NCBI GenBank assembly: GCA_026391315.1
Contig: JAPLDT010000053.1
Span: forward strand, 25,828 to 89,827
DNA from: Bacteroidia bacterium
Lineage (GTDB): Bacteria > Bacteroidota > Bacteroidia > Bacteroidales > Prolixibacteraceae
Direction of reading: 5' to 3'
Length of the DNA stretch: 64,000 nucleotides
Shown piece after piece: positions 40,329-48,504 of this stretch (position 1 is its first letter; each line of letters starts with the position of its first letter). The translations under genes were made by a program, and so were the position numbers. The notes under the pieces were generated by a model. That model ran no database searches and was not told the origin of the DNA. It worked only from the letters and a program-made list of their open reading frames with translations.

Positions 40329-42275
40329 TTACACCTCCTTTTTCGGCTCAATTCCAAAGGTAAATCCGGCTTTAACACGGTCGATCAATTCCGGTAAAAT
40401 ATCTTGATATTCACCAATGATACCAAAATCGGCATTATGGAAAATGTTTGCTTTAGGGTTGTGGTCGATGGCAATAATTTTTTCGGCTTCTTTCATACCG
40501 GCAATGTGTTGAATGGCACCTGAAATGCCAACGGCAATATATAACTTAGGACGAATGGTTTTACCTGTTTGTCCAACTTGACGGGCATACTCGGCCACAC
40601 CTTCGTCAACTACCGGACGGCTACATGACCATTCAGCATTTACACCCTGACTTCTTAAAGCTTCGGCAAGTGCTTTGATCAAGCCTAAATTATCAGTGGT
40701 TGTGCCTCTACCTCCTGAAACGATGATGTCGGCTTCGAAAAGATTTTGCAATCCGCCTTCGCCTCTCACCGTTTTCAGAATCTCAACAACAAAATCCTGA
40801 TCGTTTAAAACAGGCTTGACACTTGAAACAATACCTTGTCTTCCCTCAACACGTTTAGGGACTTCAAATGTACCGGCACGTGCTGTTGAAATTTGAGGAC
40901 AAACAAAGCCAAGAATAGTGGCCAGTTTACTTTCTCCATAAGTAGGCCGACGTGATTCAAGAATGGGTGTATAAATCACTTTTTCTTTTTTATCAACGTA
41001 TTCTCCGATTTCAAGTCCGGTACAATCTGCGGTTACTCCGCTATCGGTTTTCATGCCTATCCGGGGAGCTAATTCACGTCCTGAGGTAGTTGCAGCAAAA
41101 AGAGCAATTTCCGGCTTCCGGACTTTGATCACTTGTTCAAAAATGGATGAAAACGGAAGTACCAGATATTCTTCAAACTTGTCGTCTTCGACAATGATTA
41201 CCTCATCCGAGCCATGTTCAATCAGTGTTTGAGCCAAATGCTGTACATTTTTCCCGATCATTAAAGTCATTACTTTGGTGCCGACACCTAATTGGGTGGC
41301 CAGGTTCCGGGCAGGAGTCAGCAATTCGAGCGAAGGTCTGGACACATTCCCGTTGGTTATTTCGGCCCAGGTAAGAATTCCGCTTGATCCATCTCTGAAG
41401 TCTTTTTCAGGGAAATCCGGACGCTCTGTATCTTTTTTTGCCTCAGCCTCCTTCTTCACCAAAACATTTCCGCCTTTTTTTAAGTTTGCGATTAAACTGT
41501 CAACCAAAGAAGCTTCATTGTGACCTTCAGACAAGGTAATAGGTGGACGTTCGCTTACGATATTAATCACTTTGGCAACAATAGTAGGGGACCCGCTAAT
41601 GCCAATCTTTTCGGTTCCTAATCCAATATCGTCAATTCCAAAAGTTGTAATTTTCAGGTTGCGGGCTTTGATGGCTCCGCTTAATGTCGGTTTACGGGGA
41701 GGAATTCCGGTTGGAGTTAATGAAATCACACAAGGCATGGGTAATTTCATCATTTGATATCCACCTTCAATGATCCTTTTTGCAATTACATTGCCTGTAC
41801 CGTCAGATTTTACACTCTCGACAAAAGTGGCTTGGGGAATTCCTATGTTTTCGGCTACCTGTGATGGAACGTGAGCCGTATCGCCATCGCTGGTTTGGCG
41901 GCCGGCTAAAATAATATATGGGTCTTTCGAATCTTTGGTAAAACCCAGGTGTTTCAGCATAGTCGCAATCGCCAACCCTGTCGCATACGTATCACTTCCG
42001 CCAAGTTTCCGGTCCGATAAAAGATATGCTTCGTCATAGCCCATCGAAATGGCCGTACGTAGAGCAACATCAAATGAACCCGGACCCATTGAGCAAACAA
42101 TTAACCTTGATTCAGGATTCTGTTTTTTTAGTTGTAAACCTGCTTCCAGTCCGAATGTGCAATCGATATTGATAATTGATTTTGCTTTTGTCCGGTCCAT
42201 TAGCCCGTCTTCACCCATTCTCATTTCGCTGGGTACCGGGACTTGTTTTATTAAACTTATTATCGTTAAAGCCAT
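40329..42275 (-). CDS. Fused electron transfer flavoprotein, beta-alpha (EtfBA)
   Basis: 648 aa, a single polypeptide holding both ETF subunits. Residues 1 to ~260 are EtfB-like (ISLIKQVPVPSEMRM, ILAGRQTSDGDTAHVPSQVA, and the EtfB signature TPTGIPPRKPTLSG). A ~60-residue Lys/Glu-rich linker follows. Residues ~325-648 are EtfA-like with the FAD-binding SGRELAPRIGMKTDSGV, SRPVVDEGV and the C-terminal signature AVGISGAIQHIAGMKEAEKIIAID. ETF passes electrons from acyl-CoA and other dehydrogenases to ETF-quinone oxidoreductase, whose gene lies directly upstream. The 21-nt gap indicates an operon. ETF is normally two proteins, so the fusion is unusual. Confidence 0.92.
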   Translation of the reverse strand: MALTIISLIKQVPVPSEMRMGEDGLMDRTKAKSIINIDCTFGLEAGLQLKKQNPESRLIVCSMGPGSFDVALRTAISMGYDEAYLLSDRKLGGSDTYATGLAIATMLKHLGFTKDSKDPYIILAGRQTSDGDTAHVPSQVAENIGIPQATFVESVKSDGTGNVIAKRIIEGGYQMMKLPMPCVISLTPTGIPPRKPTLSGAIKARNLKITTFGIDDIGLGTEKIGISGSPTIVAKVINIVSERPPITLSEGHNEASLVDSLIANLKKGGNVLVKKEAEAKKDTERPDFPEKDFRDGSSGILTWAEITNGNVSRPSLELLTPARNLATQLGVGTKVMTLMIGKNVQHLAQTLIEHGSDEVIIVEDDKFEEYLVLPFSSIFEQVIKVRKPEIALFAATTSGRELAPRIGMKTDSGVTADCTGLEIGEYVDKKEKVIYTPILESRRPTYGESKLATILGFVCPQISTARAGTFEVPKRVEGRQGIVSSVKPVLNDQDFVVEILKTVRGEGGLQNLFEADIIVSGGRGTTTDNLGLIKALAEALRSQGVNAEWSCSRPVVDEGVAEYARQVGQTGKTIRPKLYIAVGISGAIQHIAGMKEAEKIIAIDHNPKANIFHNADFGIIGEYQDILPELIDRVKAGFTFGIEPKKEV

Positions 42276-42296
42276 TGTTACCTTTTCTTTTAATTG

Positions 42297-43955
42297 TTAC
42301 ATATTTTGAAAATCCGGACCATTGCCGCCATTGGGAACCACCCAGGTAATTCCGTCGCCGGGAGATTTAATGTCGCAAGTTTTGCAGTGCATACAATTTT
42401 CAGCATGAATCCGAAGCTCTTTCTTTCCGTCCTTGTTAATATGAAGCTCGTAAACTTCTGAAGAGCAGAAAAACTGTTCCGGAGCCCCGTATTGTTCTAT
42501 ATTGATGGCATTAAATTTCTCCTGATCTTTAATATGAAGGTGTACAACTTGCTGCTCGTCATGATAAACTCCTGAATGGTAAATATCGGTTGCTTTATCA
42601 AATGTCAATACTTTATCGAACTCCAATTTACCCTTAAACCGTTCTTTAAAAGGTTTCGCTTTAAGTTCGCTCAGCTTTTGTGTAGTCTGATAGTCGGCAT
42701 GAGATCGCAGCCTGCCAAAGAAACCTGCTCCACCGCTAATTAATTGCGTTCCAAAATGAAATCCTCCAACAATTGTTCCTTTTGCAAATCCTTGCCTGAA
42801 ATTACGGACAGGATACATATCATCGTGAATCATACTGTTATTTACCAAGGTCTCGTATTGTTGAAGGCTTTTTTCCGAAGTGTCGTTGTTTGATAATGCA
42901 TTGGCTGCTGTTTTCGCGGCTAACATTCCGGATTTGATCGCCAGATGGATGCCTTTTAATGCAGGCATAGTAACAAAACCTGCGCTATCACCAATGATCA
43001 AAGCATTGTCAACATACAATTTAGGAATAGCATAATGACCTCCTTCGGGAAGTGTCTTGGCGCCATATTCAAGTAATCTGCCACCTTTTAAAATCTTAGA
43101 AACAAAAGAAGTGGTTTTCCATACCTGCATGGCATCGTGAACATCGAAAGACGGATCTTTATAATCGAGTCCAACAACCAAACCAACGGCGACCTTATTA
43201 TCGTTTAATCCGTAAATAAAACCTCCGCCAAATTCATCGTTATTGAGCGGATAACCCATCGTGTGGTAGATCTGACCGGCCTCAATATTACCTTGCGGAA
43301 CTGACCACAATTCCTTGCAGCCTAATGAGTAAACCTGCTCATTTTTGTCCTTGTCCAGATTGAATTTTTTAATCAGCATTTTGGTCAGACTGCCCCGTGT
43401 TCCTTCGGCAAAAATGGTGATTTTAGCTTCGATGCGGGTACCGGGCTGAAAATTTTCCAGTTGATTTCCGTGATGATCCAAACCCGTATCTTTGGTTTTG
43501 GCACCGATTACTTTCCCGTCTTTGTACAAAATCTCATCTACGGCAAAACCCGTATATATTTCCACACCTTTTTCGGCTGCTTTTATGGCTAGATACTTAC
43601 ATATCTGGCCCAGGGAAGCGGTATAGTTGCCAATATTGTTCATATATGGAATATGAAATGGCAAAGTGATGTTTCCATTTTTGCTCAGCAATACCGTGCT
43701 GTCCTTTATTACCTTAGCATTGAAAGGAATTTCTGAGAGTTCAACTCCAGGTAATAATTCTTTAAAAACCTCAGGCTTAATTACTGCACCTGACAATATA
43801 TGGCTTCCGATAGAACCTCCTTTTTCGATTAACAATATTCTTTGAATCAGACCTTTGTGTTTTAAGCTATCCGCTAAATGAATTGCCGAGGCTAAGCCAG
43901 ATGGTCCACCTCCGATTATTAACACGTCTGTTGTTACCGTATCAACATTACTCAT
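42297..43955 (-). CDS. Electron transfer flavoprotein-quinone oxidoreductase
   Basis: 552 aa. It re-oxidises ETF and reduces membrane quinone. It carries the FAD-binding DVLIIGGGPSGLASAIHLAD at the N-terminus, the typical GSHILSGAVIKPEVFKELLP and a mid-domain FAD motif (ALIIGDSAGFVTMPALKGIH). The C-terminal ferredoxin-like 4Fe-4S site is CMHCKTCDIKSPGDGITWVVP plus an upstream Cys in FFCSSEVYEL. It is full length. It is the first gene of the etf operon and has a consensus Shine-Dalgarno sequence, which is rare in this phylum. Confidence 0.93.
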   Translation of the reverse strand: MSNVDTVTTDVLIIGGGPSGLASAIHLADSLKHKGLIQRILLIEKGGSIGSHILSGAVIKPEVFKELLPGVELSEIPFNAKVIKDSTVLLSKNGNITLPFHIPYMNNIGNYTASLGQICKYLAIKAAEKGVEIYTGFAVDEILYKDGKVIGAKTKDTGLDHHGNQLENFQPGTRIEAKITIFAEGTRGSLTKMLIKKFNLDKDKNEQVYSLGCKELWSVPQGNIEAGQIYHTMGYPLNNDEFGGGFIYGLNDNKVAVGLVVGLDYKDPSFDVHDAMQVWKTTSFVSKILKGGRLLEYGAKTLPEGGHYAIPKLYVDNALIIGDSAGFVTMPALKGIHLAIKSGMLAAKTAANALSNNDTSEKSLQQYETLVNNSMIHDDMYPVRNFRQGFAKGTIVGGFHFGTQLISGGAGFFGRLRSHADYQTTQKLSELKAKPFKERFKGKLEFDKVLTFDKATDIYHSGVYHDEQQVVHLHIKDQEKFNAINIEQYGAPEQFFCSSEVYELHINKDGKKELRIHAENCMHCKTCDIKSPGDGITWVVPNGGNGPDFQNM

Positions 43956-43962
43956 CTTATGT

Positions 43963-43970
43963 CCTCCTTT
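43963..43970 (-). promoter_or_regulatory. Consensus Shine-Dalgarno of the ETF-QO gene
   Basis: On the minus strand AAAGGAGG lies 7 nt before the ATG at 43955. Other genes in the window generally lack such a motif, as expected for Bacteroidota. Here it fixes the start codon and suggests unusually strong ribosome binding or a different ancestry of the etf operon. Confidence 0.7.
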
Positions 43971-44060
43971 ATAAACTTTGATGATTTTGAAAAATTAATT
44001 TTTGTGAAATCAAAAATACTTTAACTATAGCAAGTTTTAATTTCTTCAATAATCTAAAAG

Positions 44061-44095
44061 AAGGCTGACTAAATTGGTTTAGCCAGCCTTTTTTT
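44061..44095. terminator. Hairpin between the heme-copper oxidase and etf operons
   Basis: aaggctgactaaa and tttagccagcctt form a 13-bp stem with one mismatch around TTGG, followed by TTTTT on the + strand and by CTTTT on the - strand. It likely ends the upstream minus-strand operon (stop at 44204). Confidence 0.7.
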
Positions 44096-44203
44096 AATGT
44101 ATTTTAGATTGTCTATTTAGCTTGCAAATAGAGCAAAATAGGTATGATTTGTTACTAAACTGATGGAAAAATAGAAGTCAAAATTCACTTCTTCAAAAAT
44201 ATA

Positions 44204-45820
44204 TTATTTTTGAAGAAGTTCTTCTGTTTTTAATTTGGAAGGTTTAAAAATCCCTATAACTCCATTCAATCCAACTGTCATCACAATATTGTAGAAGAAT
44301 GTAAGGAAACCTAAAAGCAAAAAAGTTCCACAAACAGCCGCTAAAATCATATAGAGGTTAAATTCTCCGTTTACATACAAAGAACGTCTTAACATACCCT
44401 GAAGTCCGGCCATGCCCATAAAAGCACCCATTCCGACTCCGCCAAGCAGCTGAGCCCAAAAGTGGAAGTTGGCTAGTTTCTGGCTATATATTTTGGCTCC
44501 GTTTGTCAGGATTGGAAGAAGAAAATAGATGGCTGAATAGAGTGTCATTGCCAGGCCAACCAGAACGGCAACGTGAACATGCGGCCCAATGACCCATTGG
44601 GTATTGTGTAATATCCGGTTAAGACCGATATCTGCCTGCATGATTCCGGCCGGAACTGCCAGGGCAAATCCGAGTAACCCACCAAGTAAGAATTTCAAAG
44701 GATTGGTCATTTTTAATGGACGGGCACTCCAAAGAGTAGTTAGCGTGATAAAGAATGCAAGACCCTGTGTAATCAACTCAAAAGCTGTAACTAATTCACC
44801 GGAAACTACTTTAAGGTACCCTGGTTGTGCCTGATCGGAAAGCAGATGGTGGGACCATACGGTCCATGAAACTACCAGTTCAACCAGCAAAGCTATACGT
44901 GCAACTTTTTCCATGTAAAGCTTTTTGCCAGTGATGAGGGTAGCCAGCAAATACCAGGTACCGGCAACAAAAATCAATACCAGACCGTCAGCAACCAAAT
45001 CAAGTCCCCACCAAAACCAGTTTTTATACAACAAAGCGTCAACAGCCGTCGATTTTAGGTCAACGCCAAAGAGCGCAGAAACCATATAAACCAAAATCAA
45101 AACACCGGTAAATAGAATTATGGCTGCATTGAAGGCCACATCTACAGTCCCCTGCGCAATAGCTGCTACCGGTAATGAAACCAGTTGTTCTTTCTTCTTA
45201 CTGCGGAATAGGTTGGCTACGGCAGTAATCCCTAATGCAGATTTAAGCAAGGAGGCTTTGGGCTGTTTTTCCCATCCATCAGGCGTAAAAGTAATGGTCT
45301 TAAAAATGTTAATCACAAAAAAGACAGTACCGAGCATAACCAGTGCGATACCGGTGATAAAAAAGGTTCCTCCAATGACACTAAATTGAGTGAAATCAGC
45401 TGGAAGAGGCCAATATAAAGTGTACAGAGGCGCATAGTGGGTAATAAATCCGGATAACCAAAAAATCATGGTTCCACCTGCAATCAGCCAACAGGTCCAG
45501 TTCCCTAGTTTTATACTCCATAGTGGTTTGCCCATCAGAAAGGGTACCAGAAACAGAAAAGCACCAAAAACAATGGAATAGGTAGAACCAAAGATACCAA
45601 CCAGCGGATGCGCCGTCATAATGGCGAAAAATTGTTTGGTTTCCAGACCAGGGATCGGCTGGATCTCATAGATCCGCATAATCATCCCTTCTATAACTGC
45701 AAAGGCATAATAAAAAAGTCCGATTACAACGAAGCGCAAAGTCATTTTCTGCATTCTGGTTAGCGTATCTGGCTTAAATACACCCTCTTCCCCCTTCATA
45801 AGTGTCTCAATAAATTTCAT
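44204..45820 (-). CDS. Non-canonical heme-copper oxidoreductase subunit I (candidate NO reductase)
   Basis: 538 aa with about 12-14 membrane helices. Heme-ligand histidines are visible: His71 in TAHPLVG (low-spin heme, helix II), His414 and His416 in GPHVHVAVL (helix X), and the CuB pair His324/325 in WSHHLLSD (helix VII). The helix-VI motif GHPEVY of oxygen reductases, giving the third CuB His and the cross-linked Tyr, reads WWGLDLVADG here: no His and no Tyr, but two Asp. The metal site must therefore differ from an O2 reductase. With a CuA-less subunit II and an Rrf2 regulator with three Cys, I infer a quinol-linked NO reductase of a recently proposed HCO-derived type. Oxygen reduction is unlikely. 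Confidence 0.75.
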   Translation of the reverse strand: MKFIETLMKGEEGVFKPDTLTRMQKMTLRFVVIGLFYYAFAVIEGMIMRIYEIQPIPGLETKQFFAIMTAHPLVGIFGSTYSIVFGAFLFLVPFLMGKPLWSIKLGNWTCWLIAGGTMIFWLSGFITHYAPLYTLYWPLPADFTQFSVIGGTFFITGIALVMLGTVFFVINIFKTITFTPDGWEKQPKASLLKSALGITAVANLFRSKKKEQLVSLPVAAIAQGTVDVAFNAAIILFTGVLILVYMVSALFGVDLKSTAVDALLYKNWFWWGLDLVADGLVLIFVAGTWYLLATLITGKKLYMEKVARIALLVELVVSWTVWSHHLLSDQAQPGYLKVVSGELVTAFELITQGLAFFITLTTLWSARPLKMTNPLKFLLGGLLGFALAVPAGIMQADIGLNRILHNTQWVIGPHVHVAVLVGLAMTLYSAIYFLLPILTNGAKIYSQKLANFHFWAQLLGGVGMGAFMGMAGLQGMLRRSLYVNGEFNLYMILAAVCGTFLLLGFLTFFYNIVMTVGLNGVIGIFKPSKLKTEELLQK

Positions 45821-45849
45821 ATTTATCTTATTTTAATTCTGTTTTTTAT

Positions 45850-46404
45850 CTATTCTCCACATTTTACCACAACAGCATCTTTGATCACCATGTTGTAACC
45901 TTCGGGACCTGAATATTCGGTTGACCTGATAGTATACACTCCGGGTTTATCAAATTGCCACAGGATATCATTTTTATGTCCGGGTACTACCTGCATCTGA
46001 AAGAGCATGGAATTGTCCTGCCTGAAAAGTCCGAATCCATAGGTGAGGTCTTTGGAAGTCACATTGAAAAGTACTTTGTCATTGCATTTGACGACAAGTT
46101 TTTCTGAAGGTAAGTGAAATTGATGCTTTTCAACCGAGATTTCAAAGACTTTGTCTGCTTTGATATTGGCCCGGTTAAGGTCCATCTCCGCCCAGGGAAT
46201 GGTGTTGTAGGTGACAATGTGCAACGAAACGCCCAATATCACAAGCATGGTTACGAATGCATAAAACAATCCATCTTTTGCTTTATGTTCTTTGCCTTGA
46301 CGCGTAATTTTATACCCGAACCAGCCCATCAGCGACAGGATTGCAAGGGAATAAAGGGTGTAGGCCAGTGTCTGGCCATGGAGAACAACTGAAGAGTCGA
46401 CCAT
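45850..46404 (-). CDS. Heme-copper oxidoreductase subunit II lacking the CuA site
   Basis: 184 aa. Two N-terminal membrane helices (LAYTLYSLAILSLMGWFGYKI; FVTMLVILGVSLHIVTY) precede a periplasmic cupredoxin domain. The CuA ligands are gone. The usual CxExCGxxHxxM reads STEYSGPEGYNM (Cys to Ser twice, His to Gly; Glu and Met kept), and the N-terminal His in the DxxHSF region is a Tyr (DLTYGFGL). It therefore cannot accept electrons from cytochrome c through CuA, and a quinol donor is more likely. I start at the ATG at 46404. The TTG at 46425 adds 7 residues. It lies 29 nt upstream of subunit I and 43 nt downstream of rrf2. Confidence 0.8.
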   Translation of the reverse strand: MVDSSVVLHGQTLAYTLYSLAILSLMGWFGYKITRQGKEHKAKDGLFYAFVTMLVILGVSLHIVTYNTIPWAEMDLNRANIKADKVFEISVEKHQFHLPSEKLVVKCNDKVLFNVTSKDLTYGFGLFRQDNSMLFQMQVVPGHKNDILWQFDKPGVYTIRSTEYSGPEGYNMVIKDAVVVKCGE

Positions 46405-46447
46405 AGTAATAATTTTAAAAGTCAAACATTTGGTTAATGAAGTTATA

Positions 46448-46867
46448 TTATGAAATCTGAAGTCTATTTTTTTTCTCTTTCAGATCATACAAGGTCGTAT
46501 TCGAAAGGGTATCCAGCATCTTGGTTTTGGCTTCTACCCAGGTTTCGTGCATGACACAAGGTTGTTCCTCCTTGCATTTCTGATGACCAAGAATACAGCT
46601 TCCCATTACGTCTGCTCCCTCTACAGTTTTGATTATGGAAGCAAGACTAATCTCTTCAAGGGGTTTTGCAAATACAAATCCTCCTTTTCTCCCTTTGGAA
46701 CTGCGGATAAAGCCCATTCTTGACAAATCTGTCATAAGCCTGCGCAAATACCGGCGTGGTATTTCCAATTCATCGTGAAGGAATTCGGCTGAAGATATTT
46801 CATTCTCACTGATTGCCATATAACTCAAAACTGTTAATGCGTATTCTGTTGTTTTATTTAAAATCAT
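46448..46867 (-). CDS. Rrf2-family regulator with three-cysteine cluster site (NsrR-like)
   Basis: 139 aa. The N-terminal winged helix (NKTTEYALTVLSYMA; PRRYLRRLMTDLSRMGFIRSSKGRKGGF) is typical of Rrf2. Cys91, Cys98 and Cys104 (CILGHQKCKEEQPC, spacing x6/x5) match the [Fe-S] cluster ligands of IscR/NsrR-type members. NsrR senses nitric oxide through such a cluster. As the first gene of the operon with the heme-copper oxidoreductase, it probably controls that operon and itself. I use the ATG at 46867. The longer ORF start at 46906 runs into the promoter. Distinguishing an NO, iron-sulfur or redox sensor is not possible from sequence alone. Confidence 0.82.
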   Translation of the reverse strand: MILNKTTEYALTVLSYMAISENEISSAEFLHDELEIPRRYLRRLMTDLSRMGFIRSSKGRKGGFVFAKPLEEISLASIIKTVEGADVMGSCILGHQKCKEEQPCVMHETWVEAKTKMLDTLSNTTLYDLKEKKNRLQIS

Positions 46868-46872
46868 ATATA

Positions 46873-46890
46873 TACTACAAAATGGTGGTA
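46873..46890. promoter_or_regulatory. Candidate Rrf2 operator
   Basis: TACTAC-AAAATG-GTGGTA, a 6-6-6 inverted repeat with one mismatch, starts 6 bp upstream of the rrf2 start codon in the 98-bp gap to the divergent PepSY gene. The position suits autoregulation and repression of the rrf2-subunit II-subunit I operon. Confidence 0.4.
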
Positions 46891-46965
46891 ATTTATTTTG
46901 AAACAAAGTTAAATAATTATTTCTTTACATCAAGTTTTGTTTTCAAAATTTTTTAACGGAAAAGT

Positions 46966-48495
46966 ATGAAGTCAAATGTTGCAAAATGGATCAGAAAAAT
47001 GAAGAAATACCACAAATGGCCTGGTATTGTCGTATCACTGTTTGCGCTTTTGTTCGCCTTTTCAGGAATCATTCTCAATCACCGCGACCTTATCTCCTCA
47101 GTCGATATTTCACGCAAATGGATGCCACCCGGTTACCAATATGATAACTGGAACTTGTCGGCTGTGAGATCTTCTCTGCCAATTGGGAAGGACTCCTTGC
47201 TGGTATACGGCAATATTGGCATCTGGATGGGGACGAAAGGATTATCTGAGTTTCGGGATTGCAACCACGGTTTTCCGAATGGGATTGATATGCGTAAAAT
47301 TTATTCGATCGTAAAATTCAGGGACAAGTTGGTAGCAGGAACTCATTTTGGAGTTTTCACCAACAGTCTTGTTCCTTCAAATTGGATGCAGTTTCAAATG
47401 CCCAAAGGGGAGGAAAGGATCAGTGATTTAACTGTCAAAGGAGATTCACTGCTCATCCTTACCCGCAATTATCTCTATTGTACAACTGATTTAATTCATC
47501 TGCAAAAACTAACTATTCCGCCAAAGCCAGGATATAATAGGCAGGCCACACTGTTTCTTACCTTATGGAAACTGCATAGTGGAGAGCTTTTCGGATTTGC
47601 TGGAATGCTTTTTGTCGATCTGCTTGGATTTGTTTTGATTTTTCTCTCTATCACAGGATTGCTGCATTTCCTCTTTCCCAAGCTGATCAGCCGGTTAAAA
47701 AGATCCAACCGCTCCTTTTCAGGAACGCTTACTGCAAAAAAATGGAATTTGAAGTGGCACAATCTGATAGGGTACGTTTTTGCTATTTTCCTATTGCTCA
47801 ATACAACCGCAGGCATGTTTTTAAGACCACCATTGCTGATTCCAATCTCCTCAGCTCAGGTAGGCATAATACCATATTCAGATTTGGATACCGGGAATCC
47901 CTGGCAGGATAAATTGCGAAGGATTTTGTGGAATAGAGAGACCGGAAGATTTTTGATTTACACCTCTGATGGATTCTTTTTTGCCGATCAGAATCTCTCC
48001 AGAGAACTGTATCAATCTTACAATCAGCCAAATATAAGTATTATGGGGTGCAATGTATTGGAGTCTATGGGTGGCAATAGTTACCTTGTAGGGTCATTTA
48101 GCGGATTATTTGTTTGGAATACAGTTGCCGGAACTGTTTTAGATTATTATACAGGAATGGCAGCAGAAACGCCTCATGATTTAAGTCGCCCGGTTGGACA
48201 GAATATGGTGGCTGGTTTTGTGCAGGATTGTGAAGGAAAGAAATACTGGATTGATTACAACAGGGGCGCAATTTCAACAAATGGAGCTTCAGCCTTCCCT
48301 CCCATGCCAAAGAAAGTTCTGCTGAACTCCCAAATCTCTCTTTGGAATGCAGCGCTTGAAATTCATACTGGCAGGATATTTGAACATCTGGTTGGCCCGT
48401 TATACCTACTTTATGTTCCTTTGATGGGATTCACAGTGCTCATTGTGCTGATCAGCGGATTCATGGTGTGGTGGCTCGCCTACCGCAAACACTGA
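46966..48495 (+). CDS. PepSY-associated transmembrane protein
   Basis: 509 aa. A first membrane helix near residues 20-38 (GIVVSLFALLFAFSGIILNH) is followed by a large extracytoplasmic region and further helices around 205-230 (FVDLLGFVLIFLSITGLLHFL), 270-290 and 480-505. The KYHKWPGIVVSLFALLFAFSG and KWHNLIGYVFAIFLL segments are characteristic of PepSY_TM proteins, some of which are flavin- or heme-linked iron reductases. It is divergent from the Rrf2/heme-copper operon across 98 bp, so both may respond to the same signal. It may act in redox chemistry at the membrane, but this is inference. Confidence 0.75.
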   Translation: MKSNVAKWIRKMKKYHKWPGIVVSLFALLFAFSGIILNHRDLISSVDISRKWMPPGYQYDNWNLSAVRSSLPIGKDSLLVYGNIGIWMGTKGLSEFRDCNHGFPNGIDMRKIYSIVKFRDKLVAGTHFGVFTNSLVPSNWMQFQMPKGEERISDLTVKGDSLLILTRNYLYCTTDLIHLQKLTIPPKPGYNRQATLFLTLWKLHSGELFGFAGMLFVDLLGFVLIFLSITGLLHFLFPKLISRLKRSNRSFSGTLTAKKWNLKWHNLIGYVFAIFLLLNTTAGMFLRPPLLIPISSAQVGIIPYSDLDTGNPWQDKLRRILWNRETGRFLIYTSDGFFFADQNLSRELYQSYNQPNISIMGCNVLESMGGNSYLVGSFSGLFVWNTVAGTVLDYYTGMAAETPHDLSRPVGQNMVAGFVQDCEGKKYWIDYNRGAISTNGASAFPPMPKKVLLNSQISLWNAALEIHTGRIFEHLVGPLYLLYVPLMGFTVLIVLISGFMVWWLAYRKH

Positions 48496-48504
48496 TATTT
48501 TTAA

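Noticed and set aside
44204-45820. Calling subunit I a cytochrome c oxidase (ctaD/coxA or ccoN)
   Set aside because: The helix-VI CuB His and Tyr are absent and subunit II has no CuA site.
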